The position numbers were made by a program, and so were the translations under genes. 64,000 nt of DNA from Ceratothoa steindachneri (taxonomy: Eukaryota > Arthropoda > Malacostraca > Isopoda > Cymothoidae): positions 66,353,035 to 66,417,034 of the forward strand of contig OZ018321.1 in assembly GCA_963969495.1 (NCBI GenBank), written 5' to 3'. How positions within the stretch are numbered: the first letter of the stretch is position 1; each line of letters starts with the position of its first letter. Shown one piece after another: positions 24,431 through 36,072 of the stretch. The notes beneath the pieces were generated by a model. The model was not told where the DNA came from. It saw nothing but the letters and a program-made list of their open reading frames with translations, and searched no databases.

Positions 24431-24439
24431 GTATAGTAT

Positions 24440-25079
24440 ATCTATAAATACTCCAGCTGATTTGATAGAATCACTTCATTAGCAATAACACAAACAAAGC
24501 AAAAGAAATAAAAGCATCCGATATAAGTTACGAATTTAACTGCCTCAATGAAGAATCTAACCTTCATTCTTCGAACAAATATATTGGAATTCCAACCTTC
24601 ATCCTTGTCTCGTCGACTCATCATGCACTTGCAAAACCGCGCGATCAAAAGTCACTACTTAAGCAACACGGAAACCAACTCTCAAAAGAAATTTTAGTGG
24701 AGAGCCCCGTAATCAAACGGAGAACTGACCGCACCCACCTTTACATCATGGAAGCTATCTTAATCCAAGATGAGAGACCGAGGCTTAATGCTCCAAAAAC
24801 GGCGACGCATAGGACCTTAAATGTCTTAACGGATTAATGGTTAATACTAATAAAATTCTCAACCCCAGTTGTCCTAGGTGCCCTAATATAAGAACATAAG
24901 AAAAGAAGGAGACTGCAAAAGACCATTCATGGCCTACACTACACTTGGCAGCTCCTGTTCCAGTCAACACACAAAAGATTTCTTACCAGAGAAAAGTCAT
25001 CAACATTGTCACCCTTTACAGGAGTTCGTCAGATCTAATCTACAATATACATAAAATGCATCCAGAGGATTATGTTCAT
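24440..25079 (+). pseudogene. Penelope-like element 3' fragment with GIY-YIG core
   Basis: A second Penelope fragment in opposite orientation to the one at 22.9-24.4 kb and homologous to its 3' third. One frame near 24515-24600 reads ISYEFNC and then NKYIG, the GIY-YIG core, followed by ALAKPRDQKSLLKQHGNQ and a MEAILIQDERPRLN end near 24745-24790. The RT part is missing. The two fragments together form a diverged inverted repeat of roughly 350 bp arms. Confidence 0.65.
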
Positions 25080-25850
25080 TCATGCAACCGCAAAATATAA
25101 TCTCCCCACTCCTTAGAAAAATATATACATATGTACATAAAAAAAGTCAGTCCCATCTAGCAGCTTCATCCATATATTTATCTAATCTATTCTTAAAACT
25201 ACCCAGAGAGGAGGCTTCTATCACATTTCTAGTGAGCCTATTCCATTCATCTACCACACGATTTGTAAACCAATTCCTCCCAATCTCCTTCCTAAACCTT
25301 TACTTATCAAGCTTAAACCCATTGCTACGTGTCCTGTCATGTTTACTGAGTATAAGAACCTTACCCAGATCCCCTTAATATATCCTTTTACCCATTTGAA
25401 GACTTCAATCATTTCCCCTCTGACTCTTCTCCTTTCCAATGTATGTAGATTTAGTTTTCTGAGCCTTTCACCATAAGGTAAGTTCCTTAGCCCACCAATC
25501 ATCTTTGTCATCCTTCTCTGCACAGACTCAAGCAAATCAATATCCTTCCTATAATATGGTGACCAAAATTGTACTGCATAGTCTAGATGAGGCCTAACTA
25601 GCGCCAGATACAGTTTTAGAATGACTTCAGCACTCTTATTGCTTACACTCCTCCTAATGAATCCCAATATCCTATTAGCTTTATTCTTAGCATTTAGGCA
25701 TTGCTTTCTAGGACGAAGGTCTGAACTTACCAAAATACCCAAGTCCCTCTCACAATGGGTCCTCCCTAAAATTCTCCCATTTAATTTATAACTATTCAAT
25801 GGAATATTTCTACCTATACTAAGTAGAACCTTGGGCCCATTCCTTTTTGA
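25080..25850 (-). pseudogene. non-LTR retrotransposon RT C-terminal part, 5'-truncated
   Basis: An unbroken frame of 182 codons (25799-25251) encodes the RT C-terminal region: KLNGRILGRTHCERDLGILV, then NRILGFIRRSV, then LYLALVRPHLDYAVQFWSPY and LLESVQRRMTKMIGGL. Reading continues past its stop with a frame change to the usual end, where RNVIEASSL and RIDQINIWMKLL remnants give the FKNRLDKYW-type tail near 25190-25240. The upstream RT core is missing, as expected for 5'-truncated retrotransposition. It is better preserved than most remnants here. Clade (CR1- or Jockey-like) is uncertain. Confidence 0.8.
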
Positions 25851-26160
25851 TATTCACATTCTTTGACCCTTTAGTATTATCTTTAAACAGAGGATTAACC
25901 ATAGTGCATAAATCTACGGTTTCGAGATGTCTAAACAGTGTAAAATAATTTCGCTCAGAATTTGACAAACGTGACCGAAAGCTTAGTATCATATATATAT
26001 GATAGTGAAACCACTGTATCAGAATATAGAATTTATTTACGAGACTACATAGTTCAGTATACGATTGAGGATGGTCGTATACAGTGCTCCTATACAGTGG
26101 TTTCAGTATAATATACAATAACTCGCTATTGAGTTCTTTCACCTTCATATATATATATCG
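25851..26160. other. unassigned sequence
   Basis: No motif recognised. Contains a short TATATATATGATAGTG stretch near 25992 only. Confidence 0.3.
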
Positions 26161-26282
26161 GTGTAGCTTGGGAGCAGATTCTCATCTATACATGTTTTGT
26201 TAAAGACCAGGTTATATTTTGATTAGTAGAACTTTCGTTTTGCAAAACATGTATACATGAGAAGCTGCTCCCAACATACACA
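26161..26282. repeat. ~120-bp fold-back hairpin (MITE-like)
   Basis: The left arm TTGGGAGCAGATTCTCATCT, then ATACATGTTTTG, is matched by an inverted right arm CAAAACATGTATACATGAG, then AAGCTGCTCCCAA, with few mismatches over about 38 bp and a loop of about 45 bp. No target duplication is clear beyond TA-rich flanks. A short MITE is most likely; a structured transcript is possible. Confidence 0.65.
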
Positions 26283-26436
26283 GATATCAAGACCAATGAC
26301 CCAGCAGCCCGACATGAAAACCAAAATGTATGACCAAAAAAGATGGCCTACGTGATAAATAAATTAAAAAAAACCAAAAACTAACGGATAAACCTTTATT
26401 TATAAAATTCTTTTTAGTATTCTATTCTTTAAAACA

Positions 26437-26660
26437 TTAAGTTAGGCACGGAAAGACTTTCCATTGTTTGCACATGAATTTAAGTAATTTGCGCTGTTTT
26501 CCTGCTGTACACACAACACATTGTCTCCTCTGATGACGGCCACCAGTTATTTTTTTTACTGACAATACTTGAAAATAATTAGAAGTGATTAATGAAGCAA
26601 GAAGATAAACATCGCTATTCAACCATTTTATTGACCTTGTTTTCGAGCAATTGTTAGGGT
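26437..26660 (-). pseudogene. piggyBac-type transposase C-terminal fragment
   Basis: A 61-codon frame ends with the cysteine-rich tail of piggyBac transposases: RRQCVVCTAGKQRKLLKFMC, then KQWKVFPCL. The CxxC pair is intact, while the usual second CxxC has Trp in place of Cys. This tail contacts the transposon ends in characterised members. No other part of the gene is readable nearby, and it is a different, more diverged family than the element at 43.4-47.1 kb. Confidence 0.6.
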
Positions 26661-27149
26661 GTCTGGGACGTATGAGTCAGAGGGATTGTTTCATTCCACA
26701 TTAGTAAATATCGGAAGACTAATCACCCAAAATATTGTCTAGAACAAATTAAAGAAGTTTTGAATCTTTAGCTTTTTTGTGGGGTGTGGGGAGGCATATG
26801 TGAAGATGGTGAATGAAGCTGAGGGGATAAACAACCATTGGTTGAAAAAAGATCACTGACCTAGGTGGTGGGAAGGGGCTGGGAACATTTTGATGACAAG
26901 CTAATGAGGGGAGTGGGGAGATCGATTCCATTAGAAAATGTCATGTGTTTATGCTCCTGAATTTGTGTACGTGTGTTTTTGTATGTGCGTGTGAGTGTGT
27001 GTGTATCTGCGTAGACTTGGGTTCCTCTCTTCAATACTACTCTCACTGACTTCAATAAAAGGGATAGGCAGTAACAAATGACCCATTTCTAGGATTTGGA
27101 GCCATGCGTATATAATGGTGGGGATTCTACGTGATAGGAAGTTTGTGCC
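26661..27149. other. unassigned sequence
   Basis: Contains a GTGTGTGTG-rich patch near 26985-27005 and no readable gene. Confidence 0.3.
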
Positions 27150-29608
27150 AAAATCGCTGACCTCAATTCTCTCAGTGCTGTAGAACCTTTGGGTTCAGAG
27201 GCGTGCGACAAATAGTCCAAGATATTACCCTCCAAGGTAGCTTCTAGGGTTAACCAGAGAACCATCGACCAAAGAGCTACACAGAATTCGCAAAAGCGTA
27301 TCCTAGACCGAACCCAAAAGGCTTAGAGTATGACTAGCGTCTTTCGACGGCATAGGAAAGATCGTGATAGTGAGAGACGTTGGCGACTGACGAAAACGCC
27401 ACGCTTAAGGTTACACGCAAATAATGCAAAGTCTCTGGCGCAAAGCGAGTGGCATCACTCCAGCAACAAGAAGTAAGCTCTCAATGGGGGAGGGGCGGAA
27501 GGTACTCGTCACCAGGTGGAGTCAGGTGTATTGGATGGAGTTCACCTTCCGGAATACACACTCAGCTGCGAATAAATAAAACTCGCATCTGTAGTCAAGC
27601 TTAGAACGAACAAAAGATATAAAAAAAAAGTAAAGTAGTATCCTTATCAGCACCCAAAGGGGCTGAACGTCACGGAACGAAGAATGTCCATGCGGCGGGT
27701 ACAAAAGGCACTAAGGCTACAAATATGAGCCTCCCAAGTATTGCGTCGGTTGTAAAGAAGACTAAGAAAATGGTGCAAATCCATTATTTCAGACAACCTT
27801 CATTTAGGAACAAGTCCAGTTCGGCGTGGAGCCTTAGATGGCGGCAGAAGTGCACCCCTTTCATCTTGGCCAAGTAAAACCGAAACTTTGCGTTCGGCAT
27901 AAAGAAAGATGCAGTTTAATGCAGGTTGGAGTCAACGTTCTAGAGTTGGCATCTGGGCCGCACCAAAAGAGTTCGATGGGTTTTTCACGTACAGTTTATC
28001 TATAACGTCTCCGATAGACACTGTTGATGTTCATGACAAAAAGCGCGAAACCGAGGATACATACGTGCGGGACACCTTCTTCCTTGGGGCGGAGAGGGCT
28101 ACCCCTATTGGTACACGGAATCAATGATTTATAAAAACCCAGAAATAAAGATTAGGCAGCGTCGCCGGTCTCCCATTTTGTGGAGAGACACCATGATATT
28201 GTATCGACATGGGGTATTTTAGGCCTCTCTAAATAAAATACTCTGTGCCCGTATGCTCTCTAAAACGAAGACCTCGTAAGCTGCGTTCTTCAGTCAGAGC
28301 AGATTATCTGACGTGAAGTGAAACTTGCAGAAGCCGCACTTTCCGAAAGAAAAGTGGCCTCTGCTGTTCTGGAAAAAACTAGTCTAGCATTTGCAACTTT
28401 TTCTCCATCGACGTTTACACACATGACGTTTGAAGAAATTAGGCCCAAACGTCCTGGGTTCGACTGATCTATCCTTGATTTTAGAAAAGCGAGCACAATA
28501 GTCATTCGTCAGGAGTCTGAGAGACAGCCCTTTGGTTATATCGCTTTGAACAAATCCATCAGAAAGGATAGGCCTCGCTTACCAAGGTGTCAAATCATGT
28601 AATACGGGACATCCGGACCAGGGACGGTGTCCGCACATCAAGCAATAACGATACCCAAAGCAGTTAAGGTAAACCTTTCGTTGAATGGGTCTCTGCCTCT
28701 GGAGGCAAAGTCTAGTCGCAAGCCTTTAGCGACATCACGAAGTGCATTAAATTCTGATGGACCAGCCTTCGGGCAAAAGAATGTGGATATATCGCTCGCG
28801 AAGGACCCCGCCACTGACGTGGGTAAGAAATTGTTGTCCTGGAAAACGGGAGATGCCCCCTCCGCAAACTTCAAGAGTGGTCTTCCCGTTAAGTTGATAC
28901 AAGTATGCCCGCCAGAAAGAGCGTTGGATGTGCTTCGAAACATATCGGTCCCTACCCCTAGTTCTATGAAATTAACCGACTTTGAAATCGTTTGGGCGAC
29001 GTTTATAGCTCATGTAGGCATAATGCTTTGATTTTAATGCCGTCTAATAATCAACTGATCACCACAGAAGCGGTTAACGTGCTAAATGTACAGAATTTTT
29101 AGGAAGAGTAGTTAGGCCTACGTCCATGAGGTTGCGGAGAAGAACTCAGCGGCCTCATCCACAGTCCTAAACTCATCTGCTGAGATATAGAAATCAGTCA
29201 CTTCCTGAAATGCAGAGCACAGCGCCCGCGAAAAGCACCTCCGGGGGTCTTTCTAACGGCAGCGGTCAGAAAATAATGGTTGAATTGGAATGTGATCACT
29301 ACCATGGACACTGACCCAATCGGGCTTTGTCTTCGAAGAGGACAGGGATAGATCAAAAGAGACAGATGAAGCGGTTGTCAAGCAGTGATACCTACACTTA
29401 TCCACATTTAGTACATCTATCACCATCACGCCCATTACGACGGTAAGAAGCTGACCCCCGTGATTGATCTAGTAGTCTGCCCTAGAAGGGGCTCCTCGTG
29501 TTTAAATGAACAAGCAGTTGAAAGGGCCATACCATCCTTGAAAAGATGCGGCGGAAGTACTCCGCGTTCAATAGGCTGACGGTGGATGTATGCAAAAATA
29601 ACAGTATA
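27150..29608 (-). pseudogene. Jockey-like non-LTR pol: end of endonuclease, RT and C-terminus
   Basis: Read on the minus strand, the blocks of a Jockey-type pol appear in order. Endonuclease end: DLSLSSSKTKPDWVSVHGSD then HIPI (29435-29260). Linker: PVFQDNNFLPTSVAGSFASD then DPFNERFTL (28943-28640). RT: TVPGPDVPYYMI, DS-x-RMTIVLAFLKSRIDQ, then VANARLVF (28630-28390); a worn palm with YNIMVSLHKMGDRRR near 28180; GVPHVCILGFALFVMNINSV (28065); MPTLERLLQPALN; YLAKMKGVHFCRHLRL (27880); and a C-terminus RSKLDYRCEFYLF (27600) with IESLLLVAGVMPLALR (27450). Stops and frameshifts are scattered. The 134-codon plus-strand frame at 28627-29031 is only the antisense shadow of the linker. A Tc1 element splits the endonuclease upstream. 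Confidence 0.8.
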
Positions 29609-31000
29609 CAGTGCTCGCGAAAAGTATCTGATCATCCTCGAAATTTGTATTTTTAACATAAAAAACAAGTTTAATATTGACTAACCTTATATTAGTATTA
29701 TGTAATCTTTCCTTTGGATTTGATGACTTGTTGTAGATTCTTCGCCATGGATTTGATCAAGTTTTGACAAACTTCCACGGATATTTCGTTACACCTTACC
29801 TTTATGGTGGCTTTTTAATTTTTCGACGGAGCCAGTGTCTTGGCCTTCAACTTTATTTTTTATTATGAGCCCTAAATTTTCTATGGGATTGAGATCTGAA
29901 CTATTACTAGGCCAATCCAAAATATTAAATTTATTGTCAATAAGCCATTTTTTCACAATTTTAGCCTTGTGACAAGATGCCCCATCATGCATGAATGTTC
30001 TTGTCTCATGGATTGTTATTACCACTGGAAGTTTCTCCTGTAACCATTGGTAAATCCCATGCGCCATTCATAGTTGTGTTCTTAGGAAGGAAATATATGC
30101 TTCCTTTTCCTTGGAAACTGAAACAACCCCAAATCATCAAACTTAGAGGGTGTTTCATTGTCTTTTAAGTGTACTAAGGGTCTATTCTATTCGGACTAAT
30201 GGGCCGACAAACCTTTTTAGGAGAGCTTCTGAATGATAAAATTGTTAACTCATCGCAGAATAAAACTATTTTCCACTCTTCAACAGTCCGATGAATGTAT
30301 TTTCTACAAAATGCGACGCGTTTGTTACGTATTTTTGTTCATTAATAAATGGTTTCTTTGCGGCATGGCGAGATAGTAATCCGAGTCCTTTTTGTAGCTG
30401 CTCCTGGATAGTTCGTTCAGAAAAATCACATAATAAATTATTCATATTAAATTTCAGTTCTTTCGCAGTTATTGTTTGATTATTCACTACTAAACGTTTC
30501 ATAAGCATGTAAGTTCGCAAATTTGTTTTACTCGGTCTGTCAAATCATTTTTTAAGTACTAGCGTAGATAGGCTAACATTGTTTTTAGCACACGAAACCC
30601 ATAAATTAACAGTACTTTGGGTTATGTTAAATTCATTGGCTATCTGTTTCTGCGATTTCTCACATTTATGAAGATCAACATTAGCACCTGATAATCACTC
30701 TCGAGTTGTTTCTTAGCACACATTAGAAATTTTTTTATTCAGACCACTTTCTGTAAAAAATCACAAAATAATAACGAAGTGTTAAAAAACATGAAATCAG
30801 ACAAACTTGACACACGCCCACACGCAAGGAACGCTACCAAAATACTAACTTAATTTTGAATTGAAAAGCTGTGGTATCAGAGCGTTATATGAATGCTACC
30901 AGGTGTCGCTAAAACAAATAGAAAGTGAATTATCTGTCTGTGAATATCATTGAAAATACTACAAATTTTGAGGGGGATCGGACGCTTTTCGTGAGCACTC
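29609..31000 (-). mobile_element. Tc1-like transposon inserted in the Jockey-like element
   Basis: A 1392-bp element with inverted ends: CAGTGCTCGCGAAAAG at the left and CTTTTCGTGAGCACTC at the right, continuing imperfectly for about 50 bp. TA lies on both sides (29607-29608 and 31001-31002), the expected target duplication. The endonuclease remnant of the flanking Jockey element resumes on each side, so the order of insertion is clear. Confidence 0.85.
29789..30520 (-). pseudogene. Tc1-like transposase, DD34E, broken
   Basis: N-terminal HTH region at 30520-30266: NQTITAKELKFNMNN, then SERTIQEQLQKGLGLLSR. The catalytic region follows with FCDELTI (first Asp), MIWGCFS near 30140, MHDGASCHKAKIVKKWL (second Asp) and WPSNSSDLNPIEN (Glu). 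The spacing between second Asp and Glu is 34 residues. All three acidic residues are still present, but stops and frame changes between 30266 and 30067 break the gene. It acts by cut-and-paste at TA sites when intact. It belongs to a different Tc1 family from the copies at 19.5 and 40.7 kb. Confidence 0.8.
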
Positions 31001-31002
31001 TA

Positions 31003-31400
31003 CTTCCTATCCAATTGAAGCTCTACTGATCATACCTAGTAGGAAAAATTTAACATAAAGAGAAGAACGTTGACATCATGCCGGCTGTAAATCGAGCATG
31101 AATCTGCCCGGCCTCCATCCTGTGAAGGTTGGTTGCAAAACAGTTGTACGCTGAGAGGGTTGGCAGGGGGAATAAACCCAGAATTGTCTCTAGCAAAATG
31201 ATAGCTACAGTGAACGAGAGAAAACGATGCTCCACAGCTCCTTCCACTTTATCCAGAGTCAGAGACAATTCCATTGAACGAATATGCCCACTACGCCTAT
31301 CTTGGAAGAAATGCGGATTCCCTCTTCAACAAAAAGATACCTAGGCAGTTATTTCCAAACGCATAATTACGGCCGGTTTTGACTAAACAAATGCTAAAGG
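31003..31400 (-). pseudogene. Jockey-like endonuclease N-terminal part
   Basis: This continues, on the far side of the Tc1 insertion, the endonuclease of the element at 27.15-29.6 kb. On the minus strand one frame gives CGASFSLVHCSYHFARDN, then SVQLFCNQP and CSIYSRHDVNVLLFMLN. These match the mid-part of Jockey endonucleases, where a 'VHSSYPF' block and a 'CSIYLSP' block normally occur. Worn and without its catalytic N-terminus. Confidence 0.55.
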
Positions 31401-33600
31401 CACTGTCGCCTTAATGGAGTTATCGCAGGAGGAGGATCCATCGTCTTCGAGACACTCATTTCAGGCTTGGGTGGGGGCATAGGAGCTAAAGCTCTTTCAA
31501 TGCTGTCCTTTTTTCGGTGGAAGCTTTATGAAACCACAAGAGCGGCTCACGACAACCTTAAGGAGTGTTGTATCTTGTGAGTGTAACGACTCGGCGAGGT
31601 CCCGCGTCAGAATCGCCTTAGAGGAAACGGTTACGCCGCGAAAGGATAGGGAGCCTTGATTTTACGCGAGGCCGGGTGTGAATCGTTTGTGTCGCTGCTG
31701 TAAGAGAGAGCACCTGGGTGTGTAGAACCCACAAATGAGTTATGCAAAGACGCGGAAACAATTATGATGGTAGGGGCCTGGAGTGGCCTGGACCAGAGAT
31801 TGCCTTTTTTTAAAATTGACGAATAAGACGTCCCAAGCAAAGCCAGGAGGACCAGGAGAAAACCATAGCCTCACGAAATTAGAGGCCGTCCGTATCTTGG
31901 ATTTCATACTCGGGAGAGAAGTACTGCATTGCTTTTAATAAGCTTGGTATTTCTCTCCGAAATTGATTCCGTAGCTATATACAACAAACAGACTTCTGGT
32001 AAACACAACTTTGCACGTCTACATGAGCGATTATTATGGCAAAAGTGGTGGCAGTAGTAGCACTGAAGCCACAGTGTCACTAATGACTTCACGTGGTAGT
32101 GATAGCAAATACTACGCACCGACTCATGGGGCATGTCACAGCAGAACGTGAAGACGCGTGTAGGGGTAGGTCTCGATGCCCCTCTCTGTTTTCACATCAA
32201 AGGTTCAAACTCGGCCGCCCCATAGTCGGCCAGCTCTAAGGTGATGTCTTCTATTGAGTAGTACACGAGTTTTTTTCACATAACCTACTCCCATGGTGAA
32301 ATTCCAGAAAAAGTGCGTCATCAATCTCACCGGCGAGTCATTAAGTGTCTGACGGCCACTAATTATAGCAGCCTTTGAGGTGACAGTCGGAAGAAGCCGC
32401 TAGACCAGACGGACTGGCCTTAGCAATATAATTTTCCGAGATGGAGGATTTCTTAGCGTTTACAGTGGCACCAGCCGCTAGATGAGGTCACTCTTCTCTT
32501 TGTGATTCCTCGGTTGCCATAATCGCCTGAAGAGTAGCTTGCACATGGGTGGACTCAGGTTCTGTATTTTGCACCAAGCCAAGTTTGACCGCATGGAAAA
32601 TCCTGCCCTCTGGGGCTAGATCATCGCTGTGACTTTCTCCTTCTTAAGGGAAGGTCCATGTATCATCATACACAAGCGATCATGGAGCCCATTTCAGGAA
32701 TCAGTAACTTCCGTGCTCGTCTTCGTAAAAGAGAGGAGGGCAGTCATGCCGGCCCCCTGTTAATTAACATTGCAGGAGTGCAGGACTGTATAATTCATGG
32801 ACAGGAGGGATTTGCTCTACCTGACCACCCTATGGGAGTTGGCTATATCAAGAAGCTCCCACCTAAACGGGCCAATTTTAGGCCGCCTGAGTGTTCTCTT
32901 GGCAGTTTATCTTTGATAGTAAAGGAGGGACTGAAGCTGGTGGGGAGATGGAGTCGCTCGAGGTTGCCGTTAAGGAAGGGGTCAGTGGGAAGCCACCTTG
33001 CCCTTAGTCCTAGGATAAGAATATCGCCCCCTCCCCCTCTGTTAGAATTATACGTTGGAGAGGCCCCTAACAAAGCATATGGGGGCAACCTTCTTTTCAG
33101 ACAGATATCGAGCTGCCAGACAGTGATTCCACAGATGTCATAGAAGAAGCTCCTTTGCACCATAAGGATAGTGAGAAGGGAGCTCCTCCATCGGTCGAAG
33201 GACTGTCACCTGTTACCTTGTCCTCCTTGATCCAGGCTCAGCATTCATGGTCCTTGCTAACTTGGCCCGCCATTCAGGGGAAATTGTCCTTGAGCTTTAA
33301 CTATAAAGTATGGTGACGTCGCCACCTTATATGTTTAGTGGAAGAAAGTGAGTAGAGTCAACGGCCCCAAATTTCCCATACCTAATACTTGCCCTAGCCA
33401 ACGGGCTTTCGACTCCCGCTCACGGTATACACTTCTACTCAACTAATGCTCATATGAGGACGAAAGTGCGCCGGTCAACCAAGAACTTTGTGGATAGAAT
33501 ACCAAATTAGGAAGAGGGTATGCGGGAAGGTAATAAAGAGAAATAGAGATAGGCGAGTCCACTCACGAATAGGGTGGGTGATCATTTATTATTAACATAT
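31401..33600. other. unresolved GC-richer sequence upstream of the Jockey-like pol
   Basis: By position this should hold the ORF1 and 5' UTR of the Jockey-like element on the minus strand, and its base composition matches. I could not identify a gag or zinc knuckle. The longest frame, 32658-33143 (+, 161 codons), opens into a further readable plus-strand stretch (STDVIEEAPLHHKDSEKGAP near 33130-33190). It resembles no family I know and could be chance. Confidence 0.35.
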
Positions 33601-34553
33601 CCTGGTGCTATGTGATCCCAAGATGGCAGGCAGAAAAGATTTAGAGGAGAGCTATAATAATAAACAAATAAATAGTAGTAGTAAATAATAATAATATAAA
33701 AATATAAAGTATTGCTGAAATGGAGCAAGGGGAAAGCGGACCAAGAACTTTCCAAGCCCCCAGGACCCCAGAACCGTAAAACCAGTGACAGAGCTTCCAA
33801 TTTTTGAACTTAGACTGGAAGTATGTGTAACTCGTCTAAGTCCCAAGTGTAACAGGTTACAAAGGAAACATCCCTAACGGATGGAGAAATGAGGTTGAAA
33901 TCGTATGTTCTAATATGAAGTAAATGGGATGGAGGAAATAAAAAACATACTATTAAAATATTTAAAATAGCTCCACAAACTACTGTAAATATGAAACTAT
34001 GTTTAACTATTTTCAAGAGCTGGGTTGAACTTCATACCTATACGCGTCTAATTTCGCCAAAATAGCCAGGCCCATTGACTCATCAAAAAGACTTAGTTTC
34101 AGCCTGTTGCTTATGATATGTGTCTGTCACACACGTAATATCTGATAATTTGCCTTTATTTTCTGACGAGGGCTGTGACGTGATATCGTGGGACCTACGT
34201 TCCGTTAATTGAGGCTGACACGTCATCCAAAGGAATTCTAGAATTTTCGTTTGCTTTGATCAGCCAGTTTCCCTCCTAATTATTTTATTGAATATTAAAT
34301 TGGATGAAGATTATTGCGTTTTTGTCATGAAAGAAAGCATTTGATGTCTGGAGTTAAGAATTTTCATTGTATGTTGATATAGCATTGGGATTTTGAATGA
34401 TCCGTATTTGTTAGCGTTCCGTGGAATTCAATGTCAAGGCCTTCATTCTTCACAGAAGGGAAACAATTTTTTGTGCTTGGAGAAGAAAGTTGTGTTCGGG
34501 AGAAGAGTGGATTTCGTGCACTTATTTTCCGGTTTCGTGCGTCTCGGAAGGCT
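33601..34553. other. unassigned sequence
   Basis: No gene recognised. AT-rich runs near 33650-33710 explain the hydrophobic frames there. The last bases lead into the minisatellite. Confidence 0.3.
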
Positions 34554-35297
34554 ATTGTAATTTAAGGCTATTGTAATTTAAGGCTATCGTGAGTTGAGGT
34601 TACCGTGAGTTGAGGTTACCGTGAGTTAAGGTTACCGTGAGTTAAGGTTACCGTGAGTGAAGGTTACCGTGAGTGAAGGTTACCGTGAGTGAAGGTTACC
34701 GTGAGTGAAGGTTACCGTGAGTGAAGGTTACCGTGAGTGAAGGTTACCGTGAGTGAAGGTTACCGTGAGTGAAGGTTACCGTGAGTGAAGGTTACCGTGA
34801 GTGAAGGTTACCGTGAGTGAAGGTTACCGTGAGTGAAGGTTACCGTGAGTGAAGGTTACCGTGAGTGAAGGTTACCGTGAGTGAAGGTTACCGTGAGTGA
34901 AGGTTACCGTGAGTGAAGGTTACCGTGAGTGAAGGTTACCGTGAGTGAAGGTTACCGTGAGTGAAGGTTACCGTGAGTGAAGGTTACCGTGAGTGAAGGT
35001 TACCGTGAGTGAAGGTTACCGTGAGTGAAGGTTACCGTGAGTGAAGGTTACCGTGAGTGAAGGTTACCGTGAGTGAAGGTTACCGTGAGTGAAGGTTACC
35101 GTGAGTGAAGGTTACCGTGAGTGAAGGTTACCGTGAGTGAAGGTTACCGTGAGTGAAGGTTACCGTGAGTGAAGGTTACCGTGAGTGAAGGTTACCGTGA
35201 GTGAAGGTTACCGTGAGTGAAGGTTACCGTGAGTGAAGGTTACCGTGAGTGAAGGTTACCGTGAGTGAAGGTTACCGTGAGTGAAGGTTATTGTGAT
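34554..35297. repeat. 16-bp minisatellite, about 46 units
   Basis: Unit GTGAGTGAAGGTTACC. The left edge has diverged units (ATTGTAATTTAAGGCT twice, then GTGAGTTGAGGTTACC twice and GTGAGTTAAGGTTACC twice). About 39 subsequent units look identical, and the right edge decays again (GGTTATTGTGATTG). The unit carries TGA in several frames and TAA on the other strand, so it does not encode protein. Confidence 0.95.
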
Positions 35298-35481
35298 TGA
35301 TTGACTTAGTGTAAGCAACCGGCAGAGTTGTACCCCTTTTGTATTTTAGTGCGGGTTGACCGCGAGTGTTGTACCTCTCGTGCATCTTTGGTAGGACAAC
35401 CGCGTATGGTGTCCTTGTTTTTGTGTGGCCCATACTAGGCCTGATTGGTGGTCGTGAGTGCCCCTTATTTTTGTACAAGCC

Positions 35482-35516
<35 letters not shown>

Positions 35517-36072
35517 TCGGTCATTGCGCGTAGGTACATTGAATTTACGTTACCGGTGAGTGCTTCCCTCTGTGGCTCAACCTTCTTTCTCCGTGGTCTC
35601 ATAGATAGGAATATCATACGTGCGTTATTTTTGTGTACATATTTGTTCTTGTGTCTTCCATACTCTATAAATATTTTTAAAAATTACAAAAGGCTATTCC
35701 TTAGCTCGACCTATCAAAGTTGTAATTATTTTTTAGGTTCTTTCTATGATAATTTAGTCTTCGAATATATCGGCATTTGCAAGTCGATTCATTTATCAAA
35801 CATTTGTTAATAAAGTTTTTTCGTTTTAAGTAGACGCATCTTCTATCCTTGGCTATAAACTTTTGGGTTAAAGAATCTGGGCATGTCACCTGACCCCAGT
35901 TTGTGACAGCGTCCAAGTTTAAATTTTCATAAGGTAAGAGAGGTCAACTGATTTGGTTACTTAGAGGCATCTCTTCGTACACTGAGTGTGGAAGAATGAG
36001 AGAGAGAAGGAATTCCCCCCCTCCCTGACCTCCCCAGTTCGCCGTTGACCAGTCTAAATTCATCTGCTTTAT
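35298..36072. other. unassigned sequence with a (TA)n tract
   Basis: Contains a (TA)n tract at 35485-35514 and imperfect repeats of a GTTGTACC / GACAACCGCG type at 35325-35420. No gene recognised. Confidence 0.4.

Noticed and set aside
28627..29031. 134-codon plus-strand open frame
   Set aside because: The minus strand over the same bases reads the linker of a Jockey-like pol with recognisable neighbouring RT blocks, so the plus frame is an antisense shadow in GC-balanced sequence.
34554..35297. CRISPR-like array
   Set aside because: Units are 16 bp with no spacers, so this is a minisatellite, and the genome is eukaryotic.
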